Of a DNA stretch of 64,000 nucleotides, positions 10,218 to 22,257 are shown in pieces; position 1 is the stretch's first letter; each line of letters opens with the position of its first letter. Both the position numbers and the translations under genes were made by a program. Origin of the DNA: Mesorhizobium sp. (GTDB taxonomy: Bacteria; Pseudomonadota; Alphaproteobacteria; Rhizobiales; Rhizobiaceae); the NCBI GenBank assembly GCA_004020545.1, contig SAQE01000002.1, positions 289,521 to 353,520 of the forward strand, written 5' to 3'. The notes under the pieces were generated by a model. It worked only from the letters and a program-made list of their open reading frames with translations. It did not search any database and was not told the origin of the DNA.

Positions 10218-11867
10218 ATGACCATCAATCTGCAAAAGCCGGACATCACCGAGCTCAAGCCACGCATCACCGTGTTCGGTGTCGGCGGCGGCGGCGGCAA
10301 TGCCGTCAACAACATGATCACCGCCGGCCTGCGCGGCGTCGAGTTCGTGGTGGCCAACACCGACGCGCAGGCGCTGACGATGTCGAAGGCCGAGCGGCTG
10401 ATCCAGCTCGGCGCGCATGTCACCGAAGGGCTTGGCGCCGGCTCACAGCCGGAAGTCGGCCGCGCCGCGGCGGAAGAATGCATCGACGAGATCATCGACC
10501 ATCTCTCCAACACGCATATGTGCTTCGTCACCGCCGGCATGGGCGGCGGCACGGGTACGGGCGCTGCTCCGGTCGTTGCCCGCGCGGCCCGGGAGAAGGG
10601 CATCCTCACCGTCGGCGTCGTCACCAAGCCGTTCCACTTCGAAGGCCAGCGCCGCATGAAGACGGCCGATATGGGCATCGAGGAACTGCAGAAATGCGTC
10701 GATACGCTGATCGTCATCCCCAACCAGAACCTGTTCCGGCTGGCCAATGACAAGACCACCTTCGCCGATGCCTTCGCGATGGCCGACCAGGTGCTCTACT
10801 CGGGCGTTGCCTGCATCACCGACCTGATGGTCAAGGAAGGCCTGATCAACCTCGACTTCGCCGACGTCCGTTCGGTGATGCGCGAGATGGGCAAGGCGAT
10901 GATGGGTACGGGCGAGGCTTCGGGCGAGGGCCGCGCGATGGCCGCCGCGGAAGCCGCGATCGCCAACCCGCTGCTCGACGAAACCTCAATGAAGGGCGCC
11001 AAGGGCCTGCTGATCTCGATTACCGGCGGTCGCGACCTCACCCTGTTCGAGGTCGACGAAGCCGCGACCCGCATCCGCGAGGAGGTCGACCAGGACGCCA
11101 ATATCATCCTGGGCGCCACCTTCGACGAGGAGCTGGAAGGCGTCATCCGTGTCTCGGTGGTCGCCACCGGCATCGACAAGTCGGCGGCCGAAATCGCTGC
11201 CGCGCCGATCTCGATCCGCGCGCCGCAGAAGCCGGTTGCCCGCCCGGCTGCGCCCGTTCAGGAAAGCCGTCCGGCACCGGTTCAACAGCAGGCTTACGAG
11301 CCGCGCGCGGTCGATCCGGTCGCCGAGGCGATCCAGCTTGCCGAGGCAAATGCGGCCGCGATGGCGCAGCCGCGCCCAGTCCCGGTCGACGACTTCCGGC
11401 CGCAGAGCAAGATCTTCCAGGCCCCGCCGGCGCAGCCGCAGCCGGTGGTGCAGCAGCAGGTCGTGCAGCCGGCGCCGCAGCGTGAGATGCCGCAGCCTGT
11501 TGCCGCGGCGCCGCAGCGCATGCCGCGCGTCGAGGACTTTCCGCCGGTGGTGAAGGCCGAGGTGGAAGCCAAGAGCCGCCCTGCCGACCACGAGAACAGC
11601 GGGCCGATGGGGCTGATCAAGCGCCTGACCAACGGCCTGACCCGCCGCGAGGAAGAGCCGGCCCGGCTCCAGCCGGCGCAGCCGCGCGAGCCGAAACTGC
11701 GCCAGGCGGCACCTGAAATGCGCCGCCTCGCCAGCCAGGACCCGCAGCTCTACGCGCCGCGCCGCGGCCAACTCGACGACCAGGGACGCCTCACGCCGCA
11801 GAGCCGCACGGTGCAGGAAGACGACCAGCTGGAGATTCCGGCGTTCCTGCGCCGCCAGGCCAACTGA
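10218..11867 (+). CDS. ftsZ: FtsZ, tubulin-like division GTPase
   Basis: Forms the cytokinetic ring. The N-terminal [14 protein letters not shown] and the tubulin signature [12 protein letters not shown] (about residues 104-115) are intact. At 549 residues it is longer than the ~390 of enterobacteria because of a proline- and glutamine-rich linker between about residues 335 and 465, typical of alphaproteobacterial FtsZ. The end, [15 protein letters not shown], is the conserved tail that binds FtsA and other partners. A Shine-Dalgarno-like GGACGGAGA precedes the ATG. A strong hairpin follows the gene. Confidence 0.98.
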   Translation: MTINLQKPDITELKPRITVFGVGGGGGNAVNNMITAGLRGVEFVVANTDAQALTMSKAERLIQLGAHVTEGLGAGSQPEVGRAAAEECIDEIIDHLSNTHMCFVTAGMGGGTGTGAAPVVARAAREKGILTVGVVTKPFHFEGQRRMKTADMGIEELQKCVDTLIVIPNQNLFRLANDKTTFADAFAMADQVLYSGVACITDLMVKEGLINLDFADVRSVMREMGKAMMGTGEASGEGRAMAAAEAAIANPLLDETSMKGAKGLLISITGGRDLTLFEVDEAATRIREEVDQDANIILGATFDEELEGVIRVSVVATGIDKSAAEIAAAPISIRAPQKPVARPAAPVQESRPAPVQQQAYEPRAVDPVAEAIQLAEANAAAMAQPRPVPVDDFRPQSKIFQAPPAQPQPVVQQQVVQPAPQREMPQPVAAAPQRMPRVEDFPPVVKAEVEAKSRPADHENSGPMGLIKRLTNGLTRREEEPARLQPAQPREPKLRQAAPEMRRLASQDPQLYAPRRGQLDDQGRLTPQSRTVQEDDQLEIPAFLRRQAN

Positions 11868-12230
11868 TCGATACAGCGGGCCGTGATCGTTAACGATATA
11901 TAACGGTTGTTAACAGGCAGACGAGAAATCGTCTGCCTGTTGGCGTTAAAGATGGTTGTAAAACAGAGAGTTACAAGCGTTTTTTCGCTCCCTGCCGCGG
12001 TTACAAAGGGTAAGAAACCGTGATTTGGAGTCTCTCGGACGGGCCATTATCTTCGCCTCGGACTAAAGTCGGTTTGCCGGGATTCGGGGAGTTGGCCCTG
12101 CCTGCCGATCATATCAGAGCCGCATGCCTTGTTTCATTTGCCGCATTCATGCGGACGCAAGACGATCCGTCTGGCTGAAAATGCTCAAGAGGCTGATGAA
12201 GCGGACGCAGGCAGTTAGGGCTTATGGGGT
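11868..12230 (+). other. ftsZ-lpxC intergenic region
   Basis: About 360 bases with no gene that I can support. It holds three GTTAAC-like half sites between 11889 and 11914, a strong hairpin at 11912-11941, and a short hairpin CCGCAT/ATGCGG near 12151-12164. It must contain the lpxC promoter and leader, but no clear promoter stands out. Confidence 0.6.
11912..11941 (+). terminator. Strong hairpin after ftsZ
   Basis: Perfect 13-bp inverted repeat AACAGGCAGACGA / TCGTCTGCCTGTT around a GAAA tetraloop, 44 bases after the ftsZ stop. The stem is long and stable but is not followed by a T-run, so it may act as a transcript end, an mRNA 3'-stabiliser or a protein site. Confidence 0.65.
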
Positions 12231-13172
12231 TTGTCTTTGCACGACTATCAGACGACAGTTAAAGCGCGCGTGACGTTGACCGGCACGGGCGTCCACAGCG
12301 GCAAGCCCGTCACCGTTCATTTCCTGCCTGCCGACGCCGATACCGGCATCGTGTTCCACCTGTCGAATGGCGACGAGGGCCGGGAGTTCCGCGCGCTGGT
12401 CTCCGAGGTCGGCGCCACCGACCTTTGCACCATGCTCGGCGATCCGGCCGGCGAGCATATCGGAACCGTCGAGCACCTGATGGCGACGGTGTTCGGGCTT
12501 GGCATCGACAATCTCATCATCGAGATCGACGGTCCGGAAGTTCCCATTCTCGACGGCAGCGCCATGGCCTTTGTCGAGGCCTTCGACCAGGCGGGTATCG
12601 AGACGCTGGCGGTCAAGCGCCGCTATATCCGGGTGGTCAAGCCGATTCGCATCGAAGCCGGCGCATCATGGGCGGAATTCCGCCCTTACGACGGCACGCG
12701 ATTCGAGATCGAGATCGATTTCGAAAGCCCGGCGATCGGTCGCCAGCTCTTTGCCTCCGACATCAACCCCGACATCTTCCGCCGCGACATCGCGCGGGCG
12801 CGCACCTTCGGTTTCATGAAGGATGTCGAGCGGCTGTGGGCCGCCGGCTACGCGCTCGGCTCGTCGCTGGAAAATTCGCTGGTCATCGGCGACGACAACC
12901 GCGTCATCAATGTCGGCGGGCTGCGCTATCCCAACGAATTCGCCCGACACAAGACGCTCGATGCCATGGGTGATCTGGCGCTTGCCGGCGCGCGCTTCAT
13001 CGGCTGCTTCCGCTCCTATCGCGGCGGTCACCGGATGAACGCGGCGGCGCTGCGCCGGCTGCTGTCGGACCGGACGGCCTTCGAGATCGTCGAGACACGA
13101 CGCCGCGAGCGCGGCCGCGTAGCAGAAATGATCGCCGTCAGCGGGCCGGTCTACGCGCCCTGGGTGATCTGA
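12231..13172 (+). CDS. lpxC: LpxC, UDP-3-O-acyl-GlcNAc deacetylase
   Basis: Zinc deacetylase catalysing the committed step of lipid A synthesis. The zinc and catalytic motifs are visible: VEHLMATVFG near residue 82 and ARHKTLDAMGDLALAG near residue 240, the latter with the HKxLDxxGD zinc/catalytic motif; the GxHRMNAAALRRL segment follows. The start is TTG at 12231 (MSLHDYQTTVKARV), giving 313 residues; no in-frame ATG fits. Position after ftsZ is the standard order. Confidence 0.95.
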   Translation: MSLHDYQTTVKARVTLTGTGVHSGKPVTVHFLPADADTGIVFHLSNGDEGREFRALVSEVGATDLCTMLGDPAGEHIGTVEHLMATVFGLGIDNLIIEIDGPEVPILDGSAMAFVEAFDQAGIETLAVKRRYIRVVKPIRIEAGASWAEFRPYDGTRFEIEIDFESPAIGRQLFASDINPDIFRRDIARARTFGFMKDVERLWAAGYALGSSLENSLVIGDDNRVINVGGLRYPNEFARHKTLDAMGDLALAGARFIGCFRSYRGGHRMNAAALRRLLSDRTAFEIVETRRRERGRVAEMIAVSGPVYAPWVI

Positions 13173-13199
13173 TTCTTAACGATTTTCTGGCTTTGTAGG

Positions 13200-13233
13200 T
13201 GGCCTTGTGTTGCACAGGTGCATCACAAGGCCA
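13200..13233 (+). terminator. Large hairpin after lpxC
   Basis: Perfect 10-bp inverted repeat TGGCCTTGTG / CACAAGGCCA with a further inner TGCA/TGCA pairing, starting 28 bases after the lpxC stop. The following bases are AT-rich but not a clean T-run. It is likely the lpxC transcript end. Confidence 0.6.
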
Positions 13234-13373
13234 TGAAATTATACTGCTTTGGGCACAGCGCCAAACCGCCACAAAAATGTGCGATTGGCCGGACATAGCG
13301 TTGCCGGGCAAGGGGATTATGGTTTATGGCTGCGGCCCGGACCGAAACGGCGCCGAAAGGGCGGAATTCAAAC

Positions 13374-14243
13374 ATGTTTTTTTCGCGAGTTGGTCAATCG
13401 AAGGCGCCGCATCGGGCTGTTTTCCTGGCGTTTTCGTTGATTGCCCCGTCGCTGGTGCTGTCGGCCTGCATGTCGTCCGAGAAGGACGTCAATCTGGCGA
13501 CCTATGTCGACCAGACCGAGCCGGCCGACGTTCTCTACAATCAAGGCCTCGCCAACCTGAATGCCGGCCGTCTCGATGAAGCGAGCAAGAAGTTCGACGC
13601 CGTCGACCGCCAGCATCCCTATTCGGAATTCGCCCGCAAATCGATGGTAATGGGCGCCTTCGCCGACTATCGCGCCGGTAATTATGACGAGGCGATCGGT
13701 TCCGCCAAGCGCTATCTCACGCTCTATCCGTCGACCGACGATGCCCCCTATGCCCAGTATATCATCGGCTTGAGCTACTACCGGCAGATCAAGGACGTCA
13801 CCCAGGACCAGAAGGAAGCGCGCCAGACGGTGCAGACCATGCAGGACCTTGTGACGCGCTGGCCGACTTCCGAATATGTCGACGACGCCAAGGACAAGAT
13901 CCGCTTCGCCACCGACCAGCTCGCCGGCAAGGAGATGCAGATCGGCCGCTACTATCTCGAACGCCGCGAATATATCGCCGCCGTCAAGCGATTCCGCACG
14001 GTGGTGGAGACCTATTCCAACACGCGCCACGTCGAGGAGGCGCTGGCGCGCCTGACCGAGAGCTACTATGCGATGGGGCTGACATCGGAAGCGCAGACGG
14101 CGGCGGCGGTGCTCGGCAACAACTATCCGGACAGCCAATGGTACAAGGATTCCTACAAGCTCCTGCAGAGCAACGGGCTTGAGCCGCGCGAAAATGCCGG
14201 GTCGTGGATATCCAAGGCCGGGAAGCTGATCACCGGCGCCTGA
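13374..14243 (+). CDS. bamD: BamD/ComL, outer-membrane assembly lipoprotein
   Basis: Periplasmic-facing lipoprotein of the BAM complex that folds beta-barrel proteins into the outer membrane. A lipoprotein signal peptide runs to the lipobox LSAC with Cys32 as the lipidated residue. TPR repeats follow ([20 protein letters not shown], and others), then the YfiO-type fold to the end. I start at ATG 13374, just ahead of the signal peptide; the upstream GTG at 13326 adds a non-signal tail. 289 residues. Confidence 0.93.
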   Translation: MFFSRVGQSKAPHRAVFLAFSLIAPSLVLSACMSSEKDVNLATYVDQTEPADVLYNQGLANLNAGRLDEASKKFDAVDRQHPYSEFARKSMVMGAFADYRAGNYDEAIGSAKRYLTLYPSTDDAPYAQYIIGLSYYRQIKDVTQDQKEARQTVQTMQDLVTRWPTSEYVDDAKDKIRFATDQLAGKEMQIGRYYLERREYIAAVKRFRTVVETYSNTRHVEEALARLTESYYAMGLTSEAQTAAAVLGNNYPDSQWYKDSYKLLQSNGLEPRENAGSWISKAGKLITGA

Positions 14244-14251
14244 CACCCCTG

Positions 14252-15925
14252 ATGCTGTCCAGACTGTCGATCCGCGATATCGTCCTGATCGAGAAGCTGG
14301 ACATCGACTTCCTGCCTGGACTTTCGGTCCTGACGGGCGAGACCGGCGCCGGCAAATCCATCCTGCTTGATGCGCTGTCGCTGGCGCTTGGAACGCGCGG
14401 CGACGCCTCGCTCGTCCGCCACGGCGCGGCACAGGGCCAGGTCATCGCGGTGTTCGACGTGCCGCGCAACCATCCAGCGCGCGCGCTGCTCGCCGACAAC
14501 GAGATCGAGGACGACGGCGACATCATCCTGCGCCGGGTGCAGACGGCCGACGGACGCACCCGCGTCTTCGTCAACGACCAACCGTCCAGCGTGACCCTGA
14601 TGCGCGACGTCGGCCGCGCGCTGGTCGAAATCCATGGCCAGCACGACGAACGAGCGCTCGTCGATCCCGGCGCCCATCGCGAATTGCTGGACAGTTTCGG
14701 CGGCCATCTCGGCGCCGTGCGCGGCACGAGTGAGGCGTGGCGCTACTGGCGAAACTGCGAACAGGAGCTTTCCAGGCACCGCGCCAAGGTCGAGGCGGCG
14801 GCGCGCGAGGCCGATTATCTCAGGGCCTCCGTCACCGAGCTAGTGAAGCTCGATCCGCAGCCGGGCGAGGAGACCGAGCTGGCCGAATTGCGCGCCCAGA
14901 TGATGCGCGCCGAAAAGATCGCATCCGAGATCCACGACGCGCAGGACGTGCTGTCGGGGCCGTCTTCGCCGCTGCCGCAGCTCGCCAGCCTGTTGCGACG
15001 ACTGCAGCGCAAGGCGGGTGAAGTGCCGGGACTGCTCGACGACGTGGTGAAGTCGCTGGACGAGGCGATGATATCGCTCGACGCGGCGCATTCCGGCGTC
15101 GAGACGGCGCTCCGCGCCACCGAGTACGATCCGCAGCGCCTCGAGAAGGCCGAGGAGCGGCTGTTTTCGCTGCGCGCGGCCTCGCGCAAGCACAATGTCG
15201 CGGTCGACGATCTGGCGCAGCTGCGCGACACGATGGCGGCGGATCTTGCCGATCTCGATGCCGGCGAGGAGCGGCTGCACGGGCTGGAGAAGCAGGCCGC
15301 CGCCGCGCGCGAGGCTTACGACATTTCGGCGGCGCAGCTCTCTTCGCTTCGCCACGCCGCCGCAGCCGGCCTGACCAAGGCGGTGATGGCCGAACTGCCG
15401 GCGCTCAAGCTCGAGCGGGCCGAATTCATCGTCGAGATGGTGAGCGATGCTGAAAGCCGCATGGAAGAAGGCATCGACCAGGTTGAATTCTGGGTGCGCA
15501 CCAATCCGGGCACGCGACCCGGGCCGATGATGAAGGTCGCTTCGGGCGGCGAGCTGTCGCGCTTCCTTCTGGCGCTGAAGGTGGCGCTTGCCGACCGCGG
15601 TTCGGCGCCGACCCTTGTCTTCGATGAAATCGACACCGGCGTCGGCGGCGCGGTGGCCGACGCCATCGGCCAGCGATTGGCGCGGCTCTCGAAGCGGGTG
15701 CAAGTGCTTTCGGTCACGCATGCCCCGCAAGTGGCTGCGCGCGCCGCGACGCATTTCCTGATCTCGAAATCCGGCGGCAAGGACCGCGTCGCCACCGGCA
15801 TTGCCGAAATGGACCGCGCCGCGCGCCAGGAAGAGATCGCGCGCATGCTGGCCGGCGCCACCATCACCGATGAGGCGCGCGCGGCTGCCGAGCGGCTGCT
15901 CCGAGAAAATACGGCCGCCGCCTAG
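14252..15925 (+). CDS. recN: RecN, SMC-like DNA repair ATPase
   Basis: Cytoplasmic double-strand-break repair protein. Walker A GETGAGKS is at residues 29-36, a long coiled-coil region spans about 150-360, and the C-terminal lobe has the ABC signature ASGGELSRF and Walker B LVFDEIDTGVGG. ATG at 14252 gives MLSRLSIRDIVLIE, the standard RecN N-terminus, and 557 residues. The gene starts 8 bases after bamD, so the two are probably co-transcribed. Confidence 0.96.
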   Translation: MLSRLSIRDIVLIEKLDIDFLPGLSVLTGETGAGKSILLDALSLALGTRGDASLVRHGAAQGQVIAVFDVPRNHPARALLADNEIEDDGDIILRRVQTADGRTRVFVNDQPSSVTLMRDVGRALVEIHGQHDERALVDPGAHRELLDSFGGHLGAVRGTSEAWRYWRNCEQELSRHRAKVEAAAREADYLRASVTELVKLDPQPGEETELAELRAQMMRAEKIASEIHDAQDVLSGPSSPLPQLASLLRRLQRKAGEVPGLLDDVVKSLDEAMISLDAAHSGVETALRATEYDPQRLEKAEERLFSLRAASRKHNVAVDDLAQLRDTMAADLADLDAGEERLHGLEKQAAAAREAYDISAAQLSSLRHAAAAGLTKAVMAELPALKLERAEFIVEMVSDAESRMEEGIDQVEFWVRTNPGTRPGPMMKVASGGELSRFLLALKVALADRGSAPTLVFDEIDTGVGGAVADAIGQRLARLSKRVQVLSVTHAPQVAARAATHFLISKSGGKDRVATGIAEMDRAARQEEIARMLAGATITDEARAAAERLLRENTAAA

Positions 15926-15989
15926 AAGCTTGTTTTCTGCGCCCGGAAGCCGAGTCAGCAGATGACTGCATCCTGCCGTTCAGCATTGA

Positions 15990-18271
<2,282 letters not shown>

Positions 18272-18272
<1 letters not shown>

Positions 18273-18958
18273 TGGCGGATGCGTTCAAGGGGTTTGGGCA
18301 GAAGGCCATCCCGTTCCTGAAGGCGCTCGACTTTCATCAGAGCCGGGAGTGGTTCCAGGAGAACCGCGACCTCTATGAAAGCCAACTGCATGAGCCGTTT
18401 TGCGATCTCGTGGAAACGCTGACAGAGCGCTTCGCCACGGCCGGACTTGGGCTGCGCGGCGATCGCAAGAAGTCGCTGTTCCGCATCAATCGCGACGTGC
18501 GCTTCTCCAAGGACAAGCGGCCCTACAACCGGCATCTGTCGGCCATCCTGTCGCCGGACGGCACCAAGATGGAGCAAGGCGTCTTCTACGTGCATATCGG
18601 GCTGGAGCGCTGCTTTGCCGGCGTCGCCTGGTGGCAGCCGGGGCCGGAGCTGCTGCAGGCGATGCGCAAGGCGATCGTTGCCAAGCCGGCGGTGTTCCGC
18701 GGTGTGGTTTCGTCACTTAAGAAGGCAGGCTTGGAGCTCGATCAGGAAGACTGCCTGAAACGCGCGCCGCGCGGCTTCGAGGAGGTCACCGAAGCCGACC
18801 TCGCCCAGGCTGTGCGCAACCGTCATTTCGTGGTCCGGCACGACATCGATCCCGCAACGATCCATTCGTCGGCGCTTATCGACGATCTCGTCGACTTCAC
18901 CTTGCGCGCCAAGCCGCTGCTCGATTGGGGCAGGGCGATCCAGGGTTCGGCTATCTGA
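18272..18958 (+). CDS. DUF2461 family protein (TIGR02453-like)
   Basis: A 228-residue soluble protein matching the DUF2461 pattern: FLKALDFHQSREWFQENRDLYE at the N-terminus, then LFRINRDVRFSKDKRPYNRH, and YVHIGLERCFAGVAWWQPGPE. Its biochemical role is not known. The ATG overlaps the ligA stop (TGATG), so it is probably translated with ligA. No signal peptide or membrane segment is seen. Confidence 0.88.
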
Positions 18959-19090
18959 GCGCCTGGCGATCAGTTCCGCTGATCGTCGGCTCAAGCGAAT
19001 TGGTGTGACAAGGAAGACGACGCTCCCTACATCGGCTTGAAGCGCGTCTCCTGAGCGGATTCAGGCGGCGTGTTTTAAGTCTTTGTTTTG

Positions 19091-19139
19091 ATGCATGTCG
19101 TTGTCCCAGAGCCGCTGCGCACTTCTGGATGACATGCAT
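19091..19139. repeat. 49-bp intergenic palindromic repeat upstream of azlC
   Basis: Perfect 9-bp arms ATGCATGTC (19091-19099) and GACATGCAT (19131-19139), with partly matching inner arms and an asymmetric GC-rich centre. From memory this resembles a short palindromic repeat found many times in Mesorhizobium and Rhizobium intergenic DNA. It covers the earliest in-frame ATG of the azlC frame, which argues for a later start. Confidence 0.65.
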
Positions 19140-19152
19140 GAGGGAGCAGTCG

Positions 19153-19881
19153 ATGACGGCGGAAGCAATCTCCGAAAGCCGTGCGCAGAGCGATTTCTGG
19201 GACGGTGTGCGGCTGTCGATGCCGGTGGTCGTCGCCTCGGCGCCGTTCGCGGTGCTGTTCGGCGCTTTAGCCGTCGACAACGGCTTTTCCGTCCTCGAAG
19301 CCTTCCTGATGAGCGCCATGATCTTTGGCGGCGCCAGCCAGATGGTGGGCATCGAACTGTTCGGCCAGCATGTTGCGCCGTGGCTGGTCGTGCTCTCGAT
19401 CTTCGCGGTGAATTTCCGCCACGTGCTCTATTCGGCCGGCATCGGCCGGCGCATAGCGCATTGGCCGGTGCTGCAGCAGGCGCTCGGCTATTTTGTCCTC
19501 ACCGATCCGCAATATGCCATCGCCGAGGCGAGGGCAGAGTCCGGTCGGCCGGTCGGTTTCGTCTGGTATATGGGTCTTGGCCTGCCGGTTTATGTTTTCT
19601 GGGTGATCGAAAGCGCGCTGGGCGCGGTGTTCGGCAAGCTCATTCCGGACACCCATGCGCTTGGCATCGATTTCCTGTTGCCGATCTACTTCCTCGGCCT
19701 GGTCCTCGGCTTCCGCAAGCGGCCGCTTTGGCTGCCGGTGGTCGCAGCAAGCGCGGCCGCTTCGATCATTGCCTACAAGACGGTCGGTTCGCCCTGGCAT
19801 GTCTCGATCGGCGCTGTTGCCGGCGTGCTGCTGGCGGTGATCCTGCCGCCACATCACAGCGGCGTGGGGAAGCGGCCATGA
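19153..19881 (+). CDS. azlC: AzlC family branched-chain amino-acid exporter, large subunit
   Basis: Membrane protein of the AzlC/YgaZ family, which with AzlD exports branched-chain amino acids. Family motifs SAPFAVLFGALA and MIFGGASQMVGIELFG are present in the first third, followed by several hydrophobic helices. I choose ATG at 19153 (MTAEAISE), 6-8 bases after GAGGGAGC; earlier ATGs at 19129 and 19138 fall on a repeat element. 242 residues. The stop overlaps the azlD ATG. Confidence 0.88.
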   Translation: MTAEAISESRAQSDFWDGVRLSMPVVVASAPFAVLFGALAVDNGFSVLEAFLMSAMIFGGASQMVGIELFGQHVAPWLVVLSIFAVNFRHVLYSAGIGRRIAHWPVLQQALGYFVLTDPQYAIAEARAESGRPVGFVWYMGLGLPVYVFWVIESALGAVFGKLIPDTHALGIDFLLPIYFLGLVLGFRKRPLWLPVVAASAAASIIAYKTVGSPWHVSIGAVAGVLLAVILPPHHSGVGKRP

Positions 19882-20174
19882 GCACGACCTTCTGGATCAT
19901 CATCGCCGGCGCCGTCGCCACCTATCTCACGCGCGTCGGCGGACACCTTGTCATTTCGCGCTTCGAGAATATCCATCCGCGCGTCGAGGCGGGGCTGAAC
20001 GCCGTGCCGGCCGCGGTGCTGACGACGCTGGTTGCGCCAGCAGTACTTGGCGCCGGGCCCGCCGAATGGGCGGCGCTGATCGTCACCGCGCTGGTGTCGC
20101 TGCGCGGTGGCCTGATGGCGATGTTTTTGGCGGGCACTGCCGCACTGATCCTGGCGCGGCAGTTCGTGGGATAG
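19878..20174 (+). CDS. azlD: AzlD family exporter, small subunit
   Basis: A 98-residue, four-helix membrane protein of the AzlD/YgaH family. It starts MSTTFWIIIAGAVATYLTRVGG and continues VEAGLNAVPAAVLTTLVAP, both family hallmarks. It overlaps azlC by 4 bases and forms the two-gene exporter with it. It ends one base before the convergent pepP stop. Confidence 0.87.
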   Translation: MSTTFWIIIAGAVATYLTRVGGHLVISRFENIHPRVEAGLNAVPAAVLTTLVAPAVLGAGPAEWAALIVTALVSLRGGLMAMFLAGTAALILARQFVG

Positions 20175-20175
20175 G

Positions 20176-22020
20176 TCAGATCTTCGCGTCGTGCGGCAGC
20201 GGTGCGGTCGCCTTCTCCAGCCAGGCCAGCGTCTCGCCGTCCACCATCGGGCCGATCTCGGCCAGAACCCGCGCGTGATACTGATCGAGCCAGTGCAGCT
20301 CGTCGCGTGTCAGAAGGTCGGTGCGGATGAGCCGCTTGTCGATCGGCGCCAGCGTCAGCGTCTCGAAGCCGTGCATGGCGATGTCGCCGGCCTCGATCAG
20401 CTCGGCGGGCGTGACCAGGATCAGGTTCTCGATGCGGATGCCGTAGGAGCCTTCCTTGTAATAGCCCGGCTCATTGGACAGCATCATGCCGGCGAGCAGT
20501 TTCTCGGTGCCGGTGCGGGCGATGCGCTGCGGCCCCTCATGCACGGCAAGATAGGAGCCGACGCCATGGCCGGTGCCATGGGCGAAGTCGCAGCCATGCT
20601 TCCACAGCGCCATGCGGGCGACCGCATCGATCTCGGAGCCGCGGGTGCCGGCCGGAAAGCACAGCATCGAGATGCCGATCATGCCTTTCAGCACCAGCGT
20701 GAAGCGCTCGCGCATCTCCTCGGTCGGCTGGCCGATCGGCACGGTGCGGGTGATGTCGGTGGTGCCGTCCTGGTACTGTCCGCCGGAATCGAGCAGGAAC
20801 AGCTCGCCGCTCTGAAGCTTGCGGCTGGTGGCGCGTGAAACGCGATAATGCATGATGGCACCGTTCGGGCCGGCGCCGGAAATCGTGTCGAAGGAGACGT
20901 CGCGCAACGGCATCTGCGTTTCCTCGCCGGTTTGCCGGCGCACCTCCTCGAGCTTGGTGACGACGTCGATTTCGTCGAGCGTCCCCGGCTTCTGGCGGTC
21001 GAGCCAGCAGAGCAGCTTGGCGACAGCCGCGCCGTCTCGGCGGTGCGCGGCGCGGCTGCCGGCGACCTCGGCCTGGTTCTTGGTGGCGCGCGGAATGCGG
21101 GCGGGGTCTGGGGCGGAGACAACGGTGCCGCCATTGCCCTCGACCAGCATCTTGAGTTTTTCCGCCGCCAGCACCGGATCGAGCGCGATTTTTGCGCCAC
21201 CGTCGGCAAGCCCGGCAATGGCTGCTTCGAACTCGCCCGGATCGTGCAGATCGGCAAGCTGCGTGAGATAGGCCGCGACCTGGCGCGAGAATTTGCGCGG
21301 GTCCATGAAGAGCTGGTGCTTGCCGTCGGCGGCAAGGATGGCGAAGCCCAGCGCCAGCGGCGTGTGCGCGACATCGCCGCCACGGATGTTGAAGGCCCAG
21401 GCGATGGAGGAGGGGTCGGTCAGTATTGCATCGCTCGCCCCATCCTTCTTGATCGCGCTCGCCAGCCGCGCCAGCTTGTCCTTGGCGAGCTCGCCGGCAA
21501 AGGCAATCGGATGCAGCTCTATCGGCGCTGCCGGCGGCTGGGGCTGATCCTTCCAGATGATGTCGATGGGATTCTTGTCGAGCGGCACCAGTGTCGCGCC
21601 GGATTGCTCGGCCGAGGCCTTCAGCGCCTTGACCTCGCCGATCGTGTGCAGCCAAGGGTCGAAGCCGAGCCTGGCGCCCTTGCCAAGACTGTCCTTGATC
21701 CAGCTCGCCGGCGGATTGTCGATAAGGCTCTCGACGGTGAAGATCGAAAGGTCGACCTCGCCCCGCACCTGCAGCGTGTAGCGGCCGTCGACGAAGATGA
21801 AGGCGCGGTCGCGCAGGATGATGGCGACGCCGGCCGAGCCGCTGAAGCCAGTGAGCCATTTCAGCCGCGCCGAACGGTCGGCGACATATTCACCCTGATG
21901 CTCGTCGGCGCGGGGCACCATGAAGCCGTCCAGACCGTTCTCCACCAGCCATTGACGCAGCATCGCCACGCGCGGCTTGCCTACGGTCGGATCGCCAGCG
22001 GAATCAAAGGTCTGGAACAT
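20176..22020 (-). CDS. pepP: Xaa-Pro aminopeptidase (aminopeptidase P, M24B)
   Basis: Cytoplasmic metallopeptidase removing the N-terminal residue before proline. 614 residues make it the long eukaryotic-like form with two creatinase-like N-domains and a C-terminal pita-bread catalytic domain. Metal ligands are visible in LLDSGGQYQDGTTDITRT (two Asp), GTGHGVGSYLAVHEGP (His), MLSNEPGYY (Glu) and IRIENL (Glu). GAGGAGAT stands just ahead of the ATG. It is convergent with azlCD. Confidence 0.93.
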   Translation of the reverse strand: MFQTFDSAGDPTVGKPRVAMLRQWLVENGLDGFMVPRADEHQGEYVADRSARLKWLTGFSGSAGVAIILRDRAFIFVDGRYTLQVRGEVDLSIFTVESLIDNPPASWIKDSLGKGARLGFDPWLHTIGEVKALKASAEQSGATLVPLDKNPIDIIWKDQPQPPAAPIELHPIAFAGELAKDKLARLASAIKKDGASDAILTDPSSIAWAFNIRGGDVAHTPLALGFAILAADGKHQLFMDPRKFSRQVAAYLTQLADLHDPGEFEAAIAGLADGGAKIALDPVLAAEKLKMLVEGNGGTVVSAPDPARIPRATKNQAEVAGSRAAHRRDGAAVAKLLCWLDRQKPGTLDEIDVVTKLEEVRRQTGEETQMPLRDVSFDTISGAGPNGAIMHYRVSRATSRKLQSGELFLLDSGGQYQDGTTDITRTVPIGQPTEEMRERFTLVLKGMIGISMLCFPAGTRGSEIDAVARMALWKHGCDFAHGTGHGVGSYLAVHEGPQRIARTGTEKLLAGMMLSNEPGYYKEGSYGIRIENLILVTPAELIEAGDIAMHGFETLTLAPIDKRLIRTDLLTRDELHWLDQYHARVLAEIGPMVDGETLAWLEKATAPLPHDAKI

Positions 22021-22257
22021 TTGTGGATCTCCTCGGATGCTTGTCGCGAACCTAGTGCATTTTGTGCGCCGATTGAAACGGATCTGTCACCGGACGCCAT
22101 TTGATCCAGATGCGCAGAAGGGATGATATGCAAGCCAAGTGCGCTGTGTCTTTACGCATGGACGCCATGCAGAATCGATGATTTCCAAACAGGTCGGTAG
22201 AGCCTAATTTCTCGGGCGTGGAGGAATGAATCCTGTTGTCCTGCAAAGGAGACTGTC

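Noticed and set aside
8573-10759. 728-residue minus-strand open frame across ftsQ-ftsA-ftsZ
   Set aside because: Entirely antisense to three certain division genes; composition is that of a shadow frame.
19095-20174. 359-residue frame ending in AzlD
   Set aside because: Only the last 98 residues are real; the earlier part is azlC read in the wrong frame.
22052-22246. 64-residue minus-strand frame between pepP and the 61-aa gene
   Set aside because: No ribosome site, odd composition, and it would occupy the promoter region of pepP.
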